NCBI GenBank assembly: GCA_947166345.1
Contig: CAMVDU010000002.1
Coordinates: 1-64,000, forward strand
DNA length: 64,000 nucleotides
Direction: 5' to 3'
From: an uncultured Prevotellaceae bacterium
GTDB taxonomy: Bacteria; Bacteroidota; Bacteroidia; Bacteroidales; Bacteroidaceae
Of the stretch, positions 53,588-62,912 are shown one piece after another. Each line of letters begins with the position of its first letter. Positions within the stretch are counted from its first letter, which is position 1. The position numbers and the translations under genes are program-made. The notes beneath the pieces are model-generated. The model was not told the DNA's origin, did no database searches, and saw nothing but the letters and a program-made list of their open reading frames with translations.

Positions 53588-54115
53588 TATCTTATAGATA
53601 TCTCTCAAATTACGTCCCTCCTGGTCGTAGTCCAGTCCGTAACCCACGATGAAATCGTTAGGAATCTCCATCGCTGCATATTCGATGTCTAGATCAACCT
53701 TTAACTTGTCAGGCTTCAGCAACAGCGTACAAATGTGGACTGAGGCGGGATTGCGTGTGCCTAATGATTCAATCATCTGCTTCATCGTCAGACCTGTATC
53801 AACGATGTCCTCAATGATAATGACGTGACGGTCGGTCAAGTCTTCGTTGATGCCCAGCACCTCTCTGATTTTACCTGTCGAGATTGTGCCCTGATAGCTG
53901 GCCAGTTTCACAAACGATATCTCGCAGGGGATGGTGATGAAGCGCATAAGGTCAGCGGCAAACACAAAGGCACCGTTCAGCACAGCTAAAAAGAGGGGAT
54001 GTTTGTCGGCCATGTCGTGGTTGATACGCTCGGCTACGGCTTTCACATGTTTCAGTATCTCGTCTTCAGGAATTGACGTCTGAAACGTTTTGTCTTTGAT
54101 AGTCACTCTGCTCAT
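53576..54115 (-). CDS. hpt: Hypoxanthine phosphoribosyltransferase
   Basis: Salvages hypoxanthine and guanine to nucleotides using PRPP. The 179-residue enzyme has the PRPP-binding loop VIIIEDIVDTGLTMKQM, FLAVLNGAFVFAADLMR, and FIVGYGLDYDQEGRNL. The C-terminal KIVEN and the stop are encoded by heptamer-array units. It leads the hpt-adk pair and has a -7 box upstream; the nnr gene diverges. Confidence 0.95.
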   Translation of the reverse strand: MSRVTIKDKTFQTSIPEDEILKHVKAVAERINHDMADKHPLFLAVLNGAFVFAADLMRFITIPCEISFVKLASYQGTISTGKIREVLGINEDLTDRHVIIIEDIVDTGLTMKQMIESLGTRNPASVHICTLLLKPDKLKVDLDIEYAAMEIPNDFIVGYGLDYDQEGRNLRDIYKIVEN

Positions 54116-54144
54116 AATAGGAACCGTTTTTGATGATTTTGATG

Positions 54145-54152
54145 CAAAAGTA
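54145..54152 (-). promoter_or_regulatory. -7 box for hpt-adk
   Basis: The minus strand reads TACTTTTG, a TAnnTTTG match 30 bp before the hpt ATG. The -33 region is poor. Confidence 0.6.
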
Positions 54153-54195
54153 CAAAAAAATAGTGGAAAACGTTCAACATTTGCAAAGAATTTCG

Positions 54196-54203
54196 TATTT
54201 TTG
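54196..54203 (+). promoter_or_regulatory. -7 box for nnr
   Basis: TATTTTTG matches TAnnTTTG, and the ATG is 8 bp later, again predicting a very short leader. No good -33 box is seen at 20 bp. Confidence 0.55.
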
Positions 54204-54210
54204 CATCGTC

Positions 54211-55722
54211 ATGAAGATTTTTACTGCTGCTCAGATACGTGAGCTCGATAATTATACGATAAAACATGAACCCGTCAGCTCAATTGATCTGATGGAACGA
54301 GCTGCCATGAAGGTCACTCAGGTGATTACTGAACGTTGGTCTTCCGAGTTGCCTGTGGTGGTGTTTGCTGGCCCAGGCAACAATGGTGGCGATGCCCTTG
54401 CAGTGTCGCGTCAGCTGTTGGATCGTGGCTATAGTGTTGACACTTTCCTCTTTAACATCTCTGGTAGTTTGTCGGCTGACTGCGCCGAAAACAAGAAACG
54501 TCTGTTGTTTAAGAAGAATAACCGTCTGACAGAGGTGACGCGCGAGTTTGATCCTCCACGTCTGCAGCAGGGCGTATTGGTTATCGACGGACTGTTTGGT
54601 TCTGGTCTCAATAAACCGCTGGCAGGCGGCTTCGCTTCGTTGGCTAAATATATCAACGCCTCCAATGCTGAGGTTGTCAGTATCGATGTACCGTCAGGTC
54701 TGATGACCGAGGACAATGCCTATAATGTGAGGGCCCATATCGTTAAGGCCAATCTGACACTGACGTTCCAGCAACCCAAACTGGCTTTCCTTTTTCCAGA
54801 AAACGGTTCCTATGTAGGCGAACTTCAGGTGCTTGACATTGGCCTCAGTCAGGAAGGTATCGACAAAACCGATGCTTCGTTTACCCTGCTCGACAAGCAT
54901 AACATCCGTCAGTTGCTGCGTCCCCGTTCGCCTTTCGCCCATAAGGGTGAGATGGGGCATGCGCTGCTCATCTGCGGCAGCTATGGTATGGCAGGAGCTG
55001 CAGTGCTGGCTACACGTGCCTGTCTGCGTAGTGGCGCTGGTAAGGTCACCATTCATACGGCCAAGCGCAATATGCCTGTCCTTCAGGTATCTGTGCCCGA
55101 GGCGGTGGTTCATACCGACCGCGATGAGATTATCTTCTCGGAAGCCCTGCCTACTGACAGCTTCCAGGCGCTGGGCATCGGTTCGGGCTTGGGTACGGCC
55201 GACCAGACGGGCATTGCTGTGATAACCCAGCTGCGTCGCACACAGTGTCCCATCGTAGCTGATGCGGATGTGATTAATATCTTGTCCACCCATCGCACCT
55301 GGATGCAACAATTGCCTAAGGGACTCATCCTGACACCCCATATCAAGGAGTTTGAGCGCTTGGAGGGACAAAGCGTTGACAGCTACGAACGACTGACTAA
55401 AGCCCGACAGTTGGCTGAGCGCATACAGGGCTACGTCATATTAAAGGGCCATTACACAGCTATCTGTATGCCCGATGGTCATGTGGCGTTCAACTCGACG
55501 GGTAATGCCGGTATGGCTACTGCTGGCAGTGGCGATGTGCTCACAGGTATTATCACGGGTCTGCTGGCACGTGGTTACACTCAGGCCGATGCCTGTAGGG
55601 TAGGGGTCTATCTCCATGGATTGGCAGGTGACTTGGCTGCTGAGGAGCTGGGCGAGGAGAGCCTCATGGCCAGTGATATTATCTGCTATCTGCCGAAAGC
55701 GTTTCTTAAAGTGAAAGAATGA
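54211..55722 (+). CDS. nnr: Bifunctional NAD(P)H-hydrate epimerase / ADP-dependent dehydratase
   Basis: Repairs hydrated NAD(P)H. The 503-residue protein joins an N-terminal YjeF_N epimerase (about 1-215; VVVFAGPGNNGGDALAVSRQL) to a C-terminal ribokinase-like dehydratase (about 225-503; HKGEMGHALLICGSYGMAGAA, TPHIKEFERLEG, NAGMATAGSGDVLTGIITG). ATG 54211 fits the epimerase start MKIFTAAQIRELD; a longer upstream frame crosses the promoter. DUF4831 follows after an octamer-array gap. Confidence 0.95.
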   Translation: MKIFTAAQIRELDNYTIKHEPVSSIDLMERAAMKVTQVITERWSSELPVVVFAGPGNNGGDALAVSRQLLDRGYSVDTFLFNISGSLSADCAENKKRLLFKKNNRLTEVTREFDPPRLQQGVLVIDGLFGSGLNKPLAGGFASLAKYINASNAEVVSIDVPSGLMTEDNAYNVRAHIVKANLTLTFQQPKLAFLFPENGSYVGELQVLDIGLSQEGIDKTDASFTLLDKHNIRQLLRPRSPFAHKGEMGHALLICGSYGMAGAAVLATRACLRSGAGKVTIHTAKRNMPVLQVSVPEAVVHTDRDEIIFSEALPTDSFQALGIGSGLGTADQTGIAVITQLRRTQCPIVADADVINILSTHRTWMQQLPKGLILTPHIKEFERLEGQSVDSYERLTKARQLAERIQGYVILKGHYTAICMPDGHVAFNSTGNAGMATAGSGDVLTGIITGLLARGYTQADACRVGVYLHGLAGDLAAEELGEESLMASDIICYLPKAFLKVKE

Positions 55723-55744
55723 AATAATGAAACATTGAAATAAT
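55713..55744. repeat. Octamer array, nnr end to DUF4831 start
   Basis: GAAAGAAT, GAAATAAT, GAAACATT, GAAATAAT. The array contains the nnr stop (55720-55722) and ends within the ATG of the next gene (55743-55745). Its unit is a rotation of the mraY-murD octamer. Confidence 0.85.
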
Positions 55745-56822
55745 GAAGAAGATGAAGACCATATTATCATTCCTCATTTGTTGCTTGTCATGCAGCATGG
55801 TTCAGGCACAGATCAGTCACTACCAGCCAGGCGTGACCGATGAGGGCGCAGTGTATTTCCTGCCCAAGACTGTTGTTAACGTCAAAGTGCTGGTAGAGAA
55901 GAAAACCTACAAGCCAGGTGACTTCTCCCGTTATGCACAGCGTTATCTGAGACTGAACAACGTCAGTCAGGAACCATTCGTCAGCTACCGTGTGCTGACA
56001 GTAACACAGGAGGCTGCTGCTGTAGCCGACACTACCAAGGGCTTTGCCGTGAAGTTCAATGCCAGAACTGTGGCTGCCAATGTCGCCTTGTCTGACGACG
56101 GTCGTCTGCTGGCCATCAACGCGACACCAACGGCAGCACCACAGGGCAGTGCCCCATTTGTGGCTGCCCCCAAGCCCACGATGCTGAATCCGCGACAACT
56201 GATGAACGAAGAGATACTCTCAGCTGGCAGTACTGCGAAGATGGCGGAGCTGACGGCTCAGGAGATTTATGACCTGCGCGAGAACCGTTCGTTGCTCATC
56301 AAGGGACAGGCCGACTTCATGCCCCAGGACGGCAGTCAGATGCGGTTGATGCTCAGTCAGCTGGATGCTCAGGAACAGGCACTTCTTTCATTGTTCCAAG
56401 GAACAACCGTATGCGATACTACCGAACATGTGGTCACAGTGGTGCCCGATGGTCCATTCGACCGTCAGATGCTGTTCCGTCTGTCGCAGGTTAACGGTCT
56501 GGTCGATACTGACGACCTGTCGGGTACACCTTATTATATAAGTGTAGAAGACCTTAAGACCGTACCCCCTGTTGATGAGGCTGGTGCCAAGACCAAGAAA
56601 AAGACTCCTGAGTCTGGCATCTACGTCAACGTACCCAGTCGTATGCGTGCTACCGTCTATCAAGGTATCGAGCCCATCCATACCGCAGACCTCCCTGCAC
56701 CCCAGTTTGGACGCGTGGAACTGCTCAGCGGTGAACTTTTCAACAAACGCTATACCACACACCTGTGGTTGAATGCCCTAACAGGTGCAGTCGAACGTCT
56801 GGAGGGAGAACAGCCAAAATAG
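55743..56822 (+). CDS. DUF4831 family exported protein
   Basis: A 359-residue exported protein of unknown function. A signal peptide ends near SMVQAQISH (about residue 23). The mature N-terminus YFLPKTVVNVKVLVEKKTYKPGDFSRYAQRYL is the strongest family mark of DUF4831. The C-terminal half contains GIYVNVPSRMRATVYQG and ELFNKRYTTHLWLNALTGAVERLE. It sits between nnr and the VanZ-like gene, with repeat arrays filling both gaps, so the three are probably one operon. Confidence 0.78.
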   Translation: MKKMKTILSFLICCLSCSMVQAQISHYQPGVTDEGAVYFLPKTVVNVKVLVEKKTYKPGDFSRYAQRYLRLNNVSQEPFVSYRVLTVTQEAAAVADTTKGFAVKFNARTVAANVALSDDGRLLAINATPTAAPQGSAPFVAAPKPTMLNPRQLMNEEILSAGSTAKMAELTAQEIYDLRENRSLLIKGQADFMPQDGSQMRLMLSQLDAQEQALLSLFQGTTVCDTTEHVVTVVPDGPFDRQMLFRLSQVNGLVDTDDLSGTPYYISVEDLKTVPPVDEAGAKTKKKTPESGIYVNVPSRMRATVYQGIEPIHTADLPAPQFGRVELLSGELFNKRYTTHLWLNALTGAVERLEGEQPK

Positions 56823-56871
56823 TTTCATGTATCATGATTCATGTTTCAGGTATAATGTTTAGTGCTTCATG
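56823..56871. repeat. Heptamer array, 7 units, exactly filling the DUF4831-vanZ gap
   Basis: TTTCATG, TATCATG, ATTCATG, TTTCAGG, TATAATG, TTTAGTG, CTTCATG. The array starts at the base after the DUF4831 stop codon, and its last three bases are the ATG of the VanZ-like gene. Confidence 0.95.
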
Positions 56872-57228
56872 TTCCGAAGATATCCGCTGACACTGATATG
56901 CATCGTGCTGATATGCTATCTGTCCATCTTCTTTAAGCCACCGAAGACACCACTCGACAGTTTGGCTTTTATTGATAAATGGACACATCTGGTGATGTAT
57001 GGCGGCACCTGCACGGTGTTTTGGTGGGAGTACCTGCGTCATCACCAGCACAAAGCATCGTTGCTCACCCTCTTTTACGGTTGGTTTGGGTTTGTCGCTG
57101 CCAGTGGTATAATAGAATTGGTGCAGGAGTATCTGACCACTAACCGCGCCGGAGAATGGCTCGACCTGCTGGCAAACACCACAGGAGCCACCATCGGCAC
57201 ACTGATAGGTCTCTCCATGAGGCGATGA
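56869..57228 (+). CDS. VanZ-like family membrane protein
   Basis: A 119-residue inner-membrane protein with about four hydrophobic segments. The start LTLICIVLICYLSIFFKPP, the segment IDKWTHLVMYGG and the C-terminal GEWLDLLANTTGATIG match the VanZ-like family. VanZ is linked to teicoplanin resistance in some bacteria, but most members have no known role. Its ATG is the end of a heptamer unit, so the start lies in repeated sequence. Confidence 0.8.
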   Translation: MFRRYPLTLICIVLICYLSIFFKPPKTPLDSLAFIDKWTHLVMYGGTCTVFWWEYLRHHQHKASLLTLFYGWFGFVAASGIIELVQEYLTTNRAGEWLDLLANTTGATIGTLIGLSMRR

Positions 57229-57498
57229 TTCATCAAATATGTATCATAAAAAAACGACGATTTCATCGACTTAAATGCAGATTGTTGGACTTGTGGAGAG
57301 TTAAATTTATAATTTTTTACAAAATCGAAACCTTTTGAGACATTTGTGAAAGTTCGTTACATTTAACGGCCTTACCTTTGCACATTATTTGTAAATAATA
57401 AACTTTTTCTTAAAAACTTAAATTCAATAAAAATATGTACTTTTGCAGTCAGTTATCATAAAGACTAAGAACTAATTATATACTATACTAAAACCAAA
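57229..57498. other. 270-bp region upstream of susC
   Basis: No gene. It is AT-rich and holds two candidate -7 boxes, TACCTTTG (57373-57380) and TACTTTTG (57438-57445). No anti-sigma or hybrid regulator gene is adjacent on this side. Confidence 0.55.
57373..57445 (+). promoter_or_regulatory. Candidate susC promoters
   Basis: Two TAnnTTTG boxes, TACCTTTG at 57373-57380 and TACTTTTG at 57438-57445, precede the susC ATG by 118 and 53 bp. Neither has a TTTG at exactly 20 bp, so the choice is uncertain. Confidence 0.5.
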
Positions 57499-60400
57499 AT
57501 GACTAAAAAACTGAAAAAGATGATGAATCTTGCTAATTGCAAGACATCGCCAAAAACGCTGTTTCTGGCTGTGCTCATGGCAGTTTTTGCTATGCCGGCA
57601 TTTGCGCAGGAACTAGTTAAGGGTGTCGTCATTGACAGCAGCGGCGAGTCGGTTATCGGTGCAAGTATCTATGACAAGTCCAACAGGACGAATGCTACTG
57701 TTACCGACCTCGACGGAAACTTCTCGTTGAAAATGTCAGGTGGTCAGGGCACAATTATTGTGACCTGCATTGGCATGAAGCAGAAAGAAGTAAAGGTTTC
57801 TTCTGCCAAATTCAGCAGGATTACTCTGGAAGAGGACAAGTCCGAAATTGAAGAAGTCGTTGTCGTCGGTTATGGCCAGCAGAAGAAAGTATCTGTCGTG
57901 GGTGCTATCACACAGACGACAGGTGAAGTTCTGGAACGTGCAGCCGGTATTGGTAGCGTAGGTGCAGCCCTCACGGGTAACCTGCCTGGCGTTGCCACCA
58001 TTGCTTCTTCAGGACAGCCTGGTGAGGAAGATCCTCGAATCTACATTCGTGGTGCTGCTGCCTGGAACCAGGACGCCCAGCCTCTGATCCTCGTGGATGG
58101 TGTAGAGCGTGAAATCAAGTCTGTTGATATCTCGTCTGTGGCTACCGTCTCAGTTCTGAAGGACGCATCTGCCACTGCCGTTTACGGTGTGAAAGGTGCT
58201 AACGGCGTTATCCTGATCACCACCAAGCGTGGTGTAGAAGGTAAGGCACGAATTGATGTCGGTTTCAATGCTACGTTGAAGGCCGTATCAAAGCTCCCGC
58301 GCAAGTACGACTCTTATGATGGTTATATGCTCCGCAACCAGGCCATCGAGCATGAGCTTGCTTTGCCTACTGGAGCTGCTTCATGGGCCTACTACCGTCC
58401 GCAGACCTTCATCAACAACTTCCGCAATCAGGATCACACGGTTAAACCACAGTATAGTGCTGCCGGTAACTACCTTGGCGACTATAGCCAGGCAGAACGC
58501 TATCCTAACGTAGACTGGCAGGATGAGATGTTCAAGAAGACAGCGTTGTCATATAATACCAACATCAATTTCTCTGGAGGTACTCAGTTGGTCAAGTATT
58601 TCGTATCTTTCGACTTCCAGAACGAAGGCGATATGACGAGAATTTGGGATAATAACCAGGGTTATGAAGGTGGTTATTCCTATAACCGTCTGAATGTTCG
58701 TTCAAATCTGGACTTCCAGATAACGAAGACCACACAGTTCCATGTGAACTTGGCTGGTTCAAATGCACAGCAGAAGACCCCACGTTATTATTATGGTAAT
58801 AGTGGTGAGTGGTTCCAGCAGCAGAACTGGGCAGGTGCCTACCGTATGCCACCTAACGTGTATCCCGTTAAGTTCTCTAATGGCGCTTGGGGTTACTCCA
58901 GATTGGCAGCTTCCAATATGGCTAACTCTCCTATGAATGTGGCAACCGCCGGTTACGAGTTGAAGGCCATTACCCGAATCTTCACAGACTTCTCGCTTGA
59001 GCAGAAACTGGACTTCATCACCAAGGGTCTTATTGCCCGTGGTACCATCTCATGGGACAACCAGTTCAGCGAGGGCGGTCGAGGCATTGTCAATAGTCCG
59101 AATGGTGGCGGTAGTCACGTCAATAATACGGCCTATATATTGCCAGAGGATGGTCAGCTCCTCTTTGAGAATGATATCTATGATAAGACAGGTTTCGACT
59201 TCTATGAGAAGCGTGACTGGGACGTTGCTGATGGTAATGTGAACTCTACAAGCCGTGCTACTGAAATGTCGCTCCAGCTCTTCTGGTCCCGCCAGTTCGG
59301 TGACCATGGTGTATCTCTCATGGGTAACTGGAAACGTCGTATCAATGCAGGTAATGCCGACCTCGAGTTCAAGCGCGAGGACTGGGTGTTCCGTACCACA
59401 TACGATTTCAAGAGCAGATACTTTGCTGAGTTCAACGGTGCTTATAACGGTTCGCAGAAGTTCTCTCCCGACAACCGCTTCGCTTTCTTCTGTTCAGGTG
59501 CAGCCGGCTGGATGATGTCTGAAGAGAAATTTATGAAGAAACTGAAGGACAAGCGCATCGTCGATATGTTCAAAATCCGCGGTTCCATCGGTGAAATCGG
59601 TGATGATAACTCGGGTGCACGTTGGGCTTACTTGACTAACTGGTCTGTGATTGGTCCTTATGCTATGACCCTTGACGGTGGCAATAGCCCGTTCACAGGT
59701 TATAAGGAATCTACCATTGCCAGCCCCAACCTCCGTTGGGCAACGGTTAGAAAGATGAACCTTGGTTTCGACTATGCTTTCCTCGGCGGTATGTTCGCAG
59801 GTAGCTTCGACTGGTTCTACGATAACCGTTATGATATCTTTATCTCCGGTAACGATCGTACGGTGCCCTCGTTCTATGGTGCTGCCATGACTCCTGATAT
59901 TAACTTGGGTAAGATTAAGAACCATGGTTTCGAGCTTGAACTTCGCTTCAATAAGGTGCTGAAGAATGGTATGCGTTTCTGGGCTAATACCAACTACACC
60001 TTCGCGCGTAATAAAATTATAAGGAAAGACGACCCCGAACTGATCCCAAGCTATCGTAAGGCGCAGGGCTATGCTCAGGGACAGTATCAGTCTTTCATTG
60101 ACAATGGCTTTATCCGCTCTTATGACGAGCTTTATAGTGTACCTGCCCGTGAGAAGGACGACGCTCAGGTGCTCATCGGTGACCATTACATCGTTGACTT
60201 CAATGGTGATGGTATCGTTGATGAGACCAATGACCAGGCTCCTTATGGCTATACTGGCAATCCCGAGCACACTTACAATGCTACCATCGGTTGGGAGTGG
60301 AAAGGTTGGAGCTGTTTTGCTCAGCTCTATGGTGTCACAGGTGTTACCCGTGACGTAGGTCTTCCCTCTTTCGGCGATCAGCTGCTCACCGTTTATGACA

Positions 60401-60726
60401 ATGGTAAATGGTGGAATCCTGTTGACAGAGGCGGCGAGGTCGTTGTACCACGCTTCACCACGCAGGTGTCTTACAATGACGGTACACAGTATCTCTTCGA
60501 CGGTTCATATTTCCGTCTGAAGAATGTGGAGATCGCCTACACTTGGACGAAGGGTTGGATTAAGAAGATTGGCTTCACAAGTCTGAAGATTTATGTGAAC
60601 GGTAACAACCTCTTCCTGATTACAAAGATGCCTGACGACCGTGAGAGTAACTACGGTTGGAGTGGTGGCGGTGGCGCTTACCCGACAGTCAGACGTTATA
60701 ACCTTGGTATTAAGCTTAACATTTAA
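57499..60726 (+). CDS. SusC-like TonB-dependent outer-membrane transporter
   Basis: Glycan or peptide importer of 1075 residues. A long signal region ends near AMPAFAQE (about residue 37). A carboxypeptidase-regulatory-like domain (about 40-115; GVVIDSSGESVIGASIYD), the SusC motif EEVVVVGYGQQKK and a plug domain (about 125-240; IRGAAAWNQDAQPLILVDGV, KGANGVILITTKRG) follow. A large barrel ends in RRYNLGIKLNI. susD follows 63 bp later, completing the pair. The substrate is not evident; the pectate lyase 5 kb away belongs to a separate transcript. Confidence 0.96.
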   Translation: MTKKLKKMMNLANCKTSPKTLFLAVLMAVFAMPAFAQELVKGVVIDSSGESVIGASIYDKSNRTNATVTDLDGNFSLKMSGGQGTIIVTCIGMKQKEVKVSSAKFSRITLEEDKSEIEEVVVVGYGQQKKVSVVGAITQTTGEVLERAAGIGSVGAALTGNLPGVATIASSGQPGEEDPRIYIRGAAAWNQDAQPLILVDGVEREIKSVDISSVATVSVLKDASATAVYGVKGANGVILITTKRGVEGKARIDVGFNATLKAVSKLPRKYDSYDGYMLRNQAIEHELALPTGAASWAYYRPQTFINNFRNQDHTVKPQYSAAGNYLGDYSQAERYPNVDWQDEMFKKTALSYNTNINFSGGTQLVKYFVSFDFQNEGDMTRIWDNNQGYEGGYSYNRLNVRSNLDFQITKTTQFHVNLAGSNAQQKTPRYYYGNSGEWFQQQNWAGAYRMPPNVYPVKFSNGAWGYSRLAASNMANSPMNVATAGYELKAITRIFTDFSLEQKLDFITKGLIARGTISWDNQFSEGGRGIVNSPNGGGSHVNNTAYILPEDGQLLFENDIYDKTGFDFYEKRDWDVADGNVNSTSRATEMSLQLFWSRQFGDHGVSLMGNWKRRINAGNADLEFKREDWVFRTTYDFKSRYFAEFNGAYNGSQKFSPDNRFAFFCSGAAGWMMSEEKFMKKLKDKRIVDMFKIRGSIGEIGDDNSGARWAYLTNWSVIGPYAMTLDGGNSPFTGYKESTIASPNLRWATVRKMNLGFDYAFLGGMFAGSFDWFYDNRYDIFISGNDRTVPSFYGAAMTPDINLGKIKNHGFELELRFNKVLKNGMRFWANTNYTFARNKIIRKDDPELIPSYRKAQGYAQGQYQSFIDNGFIRSYDELYSVPAREKDDAQVLIGDHYIVDFNGDGIVDETNDQAPYGYTGNPEHTYNATIGWEWKGWSCFAQLYGVTGVTRDVGLPSFGDQLLTVYDNGKWWNPVDRGGEVVVPRFTTQVSYNDGTQYLFDGSYFRLKNVEIAYTWTKGWIKKIGFTSLKIYVNGNNLFLITKMPDDRESNYGWSGGGGAYPTVRRYNLGIKLNI

Positions 60727-60733
60727 AGGGAAA

Positions 60734-60768
60734 AGTGAATAGTGAAAAGTAATTAATTTGCTACCGCT
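60734..60768. repeat. Heptamer run plus TTTGCTACCGCT, susC-susD gap
   Basis: AGTGAAT, AGTGAAA and AGTAATT are followed by AATTTGCTACCGCT. The same layout recurs in the susD-susC2 gap at 62913-62951, so the intergenic element is duplicated. Confidence 0.85.
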
Positions 60769-60789
60769 TTAAAGTAAAGAGATTCAATT

Positions 60790-62907
60790 ATGAAATATTA
60801 TAATAATATCAAAACCCTTTTGTGTGGTTCGCTGCTCCTTCTGGCAGGTGGTGCTTCGTTCACATCCTGCTCCGACTGGCTTGACAAAGACCCCGAGTCT
60901 ATCGTGGCCGCAGATGAAGCATTCAAGAACTATCGCAACTTCCAGGGATATATCGAGGAAATCTACAGTCTGATTCCCGATAAGGAAAAAGTTAACTATT
61001 GTACTGCATGGAACTTTGGTGATGATGCTGTCCACAACACCGAAGGCTTTGCGCACATGGACCATCAGGTGGACCTTGGTAACTACCGTAACTGGTACAC
61101 CAATAACCAGTGCTGGCTGAATGGAAACAGTAGTTCGCTTTGGAGAAACTCATGGTACAGCATCCGTAAGTGCAACATGGGTATCGAAAACATCAAGTCG
61201 CTGATTGGTACCGATGAAGAGCGCGACCTGCTGCTCGGACAGATGTATTTCTTCCGTGCATGGTGGCACTTCGAGCTGATGTGCTACTTCGGTGGTCTGC
61301 CTTATATCGATGTTGCTTTTGAGTCCGATGCTATTCCACAGCTCCCCCGCCTGTCTTTCCAGGAATGTGCCGACCGCTGTGCAGAGGACTTCGAAAGAGC
61401 CTATAACCTGCTGCCCTACAGTTGGGATGAGACACTGGCTGGTATGCAGACCTCTGGCAAGAACGACCTGCGTGTCAACAAGTTCACCGCCCTCTGCTAC
61501 TTGGGCAAGTGCTATCTTTGGGCTGGCTCTCCTCTTATGAAGGAGTTTGAGAAGACCAAGGATGGTGGTGTTGCACAGTTGTTAGGTGCTAGCTCCAATG
61601 GCAAGACCTACGACTACGACGTTGCTTATTGTAAGAAGGCCGCCGAGGCTCTCGGTAAGGCCCTTGACCTGGTGGATAAAGGTACTGTTCCCTACAAACT
61701 GGCTGAGTTCAGGTTCGCAAGCGACGGTGGTATCTACAACCACGAGCGTGATGAGAATGGTGATGAGGCCAATTTCTATTCCAGCATCTTCTATACCCAC
61801 AAAGAGAGTTGGAAAATGCCTGGTGTCCAAGAGGTCATCTTCCGTGGTGTTTATCCTGGTGTCAACTCCGCTAACTGGAACTGCGCTAAGATTTTCGGTC
61901 CGAAGGTTCAGGGACTTGTGGCTCACGACAAGATTATTCACCATCCTACAGCCAACGTCATCGACCAGTACGGTATGGCCAATGGTCAGCCCATTTACCT
62001 GGTAGAGAACGGTCAATATGTGTTGAACCCCAATTCTGGCTGGGATCCCGAGCACCCCTACAAGGATCGCGATCCCCGATTCTATCATGACATCATCTTC
62101 GATGGTTTCCATTACGTGCTTGCTACTGATGCATTGAATGCTGACCAGAAGAAGCTGGAATATTGCGACCTTTACACCGGCGGTGCCATGCGTGGTGTTG
62201 CCGATGGAAGTAGCACCGGTTATTTCATTCAGAAGTTGGTGCCCCACCAATGCAACGAAGGTGATAACTGGTACGGATGGGATGACCAGTTCCAGAGCTA
62301 TCTCCCCTACATGCGCCTGTCAGATATCTATCTGATGTATGCAGAGGCAATGGCAGCCATCGCATATGCAACCAGTGATAACTCTATGTTTAAGACGGAT
62401 AAGACATACTGTTCTGCAATGACGGCTGTAGATGCTATCAATGCACTCCGTGATCGTGTCAACACCGACGAATATCCAATGGAACACGTTCCTGCCCAGT
62501 TCCTGGCAAGCGCAAAGCTGTTCATGGATGAAGTGCGTCGCGAGCGTGCTGTGGAGCTTTCATTCGAGGGCTTCCGCTGGTGCGATCTCCAGCGCTGGTT
62601 GCTCTTGACCGAGCCTCCCTACACTGAGAAATACTCTCATGAGTTCGAGCGTCTGGAGTGGGGCAACTACGACCCGACCAAGACCTTTGAGGAGAACAAC
62701 CTTGATGACAAAGGTAAGCCCAAGAAAGACAATCTGACTTATCCTTGGGACTGGTTCAAGTCTCACGATCCAAAGGATGCAAAGGTGGCTAACTTCCATA
62801 GGGAGACACTGATTGTCCGTCGCCTCGAGTCCAAGCACTACTGGTTCCCGTTGCCTGACAAGGATACCTATCTTTACGAAGGATTTAAGCAGAATCCGGG
62901 CTGGTAA
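60790..62907 (+). CDS. SusD/RagB family surface lipoprotein
   Basis: Substrate-binding lid partner of the SusC transporter, 705 residues. The lipobox SFTSCSDW places the lipid cysteine near residue 27. SusD features are DWLDKDPESIVAADEAF, LLGQMYFFRAWWHFELMCYFGG, and the conserved end VRRERAVELSFEGFRWCDLQRW plus YWFPLPDKDTYL. It is longer than many SusD proteins (about 500-600), mostly because of the middle part. It follows susC1 and precedes a second susC. Confidence 0.95.
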   Translation: MKYYNNIKTLLCGSLLLLAGGASFTSCSDWLDKDPESIVAADEAFKNYRNFQGYIEEIYSLIPDKEKVNYCTAWNFGDDAVHNTEGFAHMDHQVDLGNYRNWYTNNQCWLNGNSSSLWRNSWYSIRKCNMGIENIKSLIGTDEERDLLLGQMYFFRAWWHFELMCYFGGLPYIDVAFESDAIPQLPRLSFQECADRCAEDFERAYNLLPYSWDETLAGMQTSGKNDLRVNKFTALCYLGKCYLWAGSPLMKEFEKTKDGGVAQLLGASSNGKTYDYDVAYCKKAAEALGKALDLVDKGTVPYKLAEFRFASDGGIYNHERDENGDEANFYSSIFYTHKESWKMPGVQEVIFRGVYPGVNSANWNCAKIFGPKVQGLVAHDKIIHHPTANVIDQYGMANGQPIYLVENGQYVLNPNSGWDPEHPYKDRDPRFYHDIIFDGFHYVLATDALNADQKKLEYCDLYTGGAMRGVADGSSTGYFIQKLVPHQCNEGDNWYGWDDQFQSYLPYMRLSDIYLMYAEAMAAIAYATSDNSMFKTDKTYCSAMTAVDAINALRDRVNTDEYPMEHVPAQFLASAKLFMDEVRRERAVELSFEGFRWCDLQRWLLLTEPPYTEKYSHEFERLEWGNYDPTKTFEENNLDDKGKPKKDNLTYPWDWFKSHDPKDAKVANFHRETLIVRRLESKHYWFPLPDKDTYLYEGFKQNPGW

Positions 62908-62912
62908 GATAA

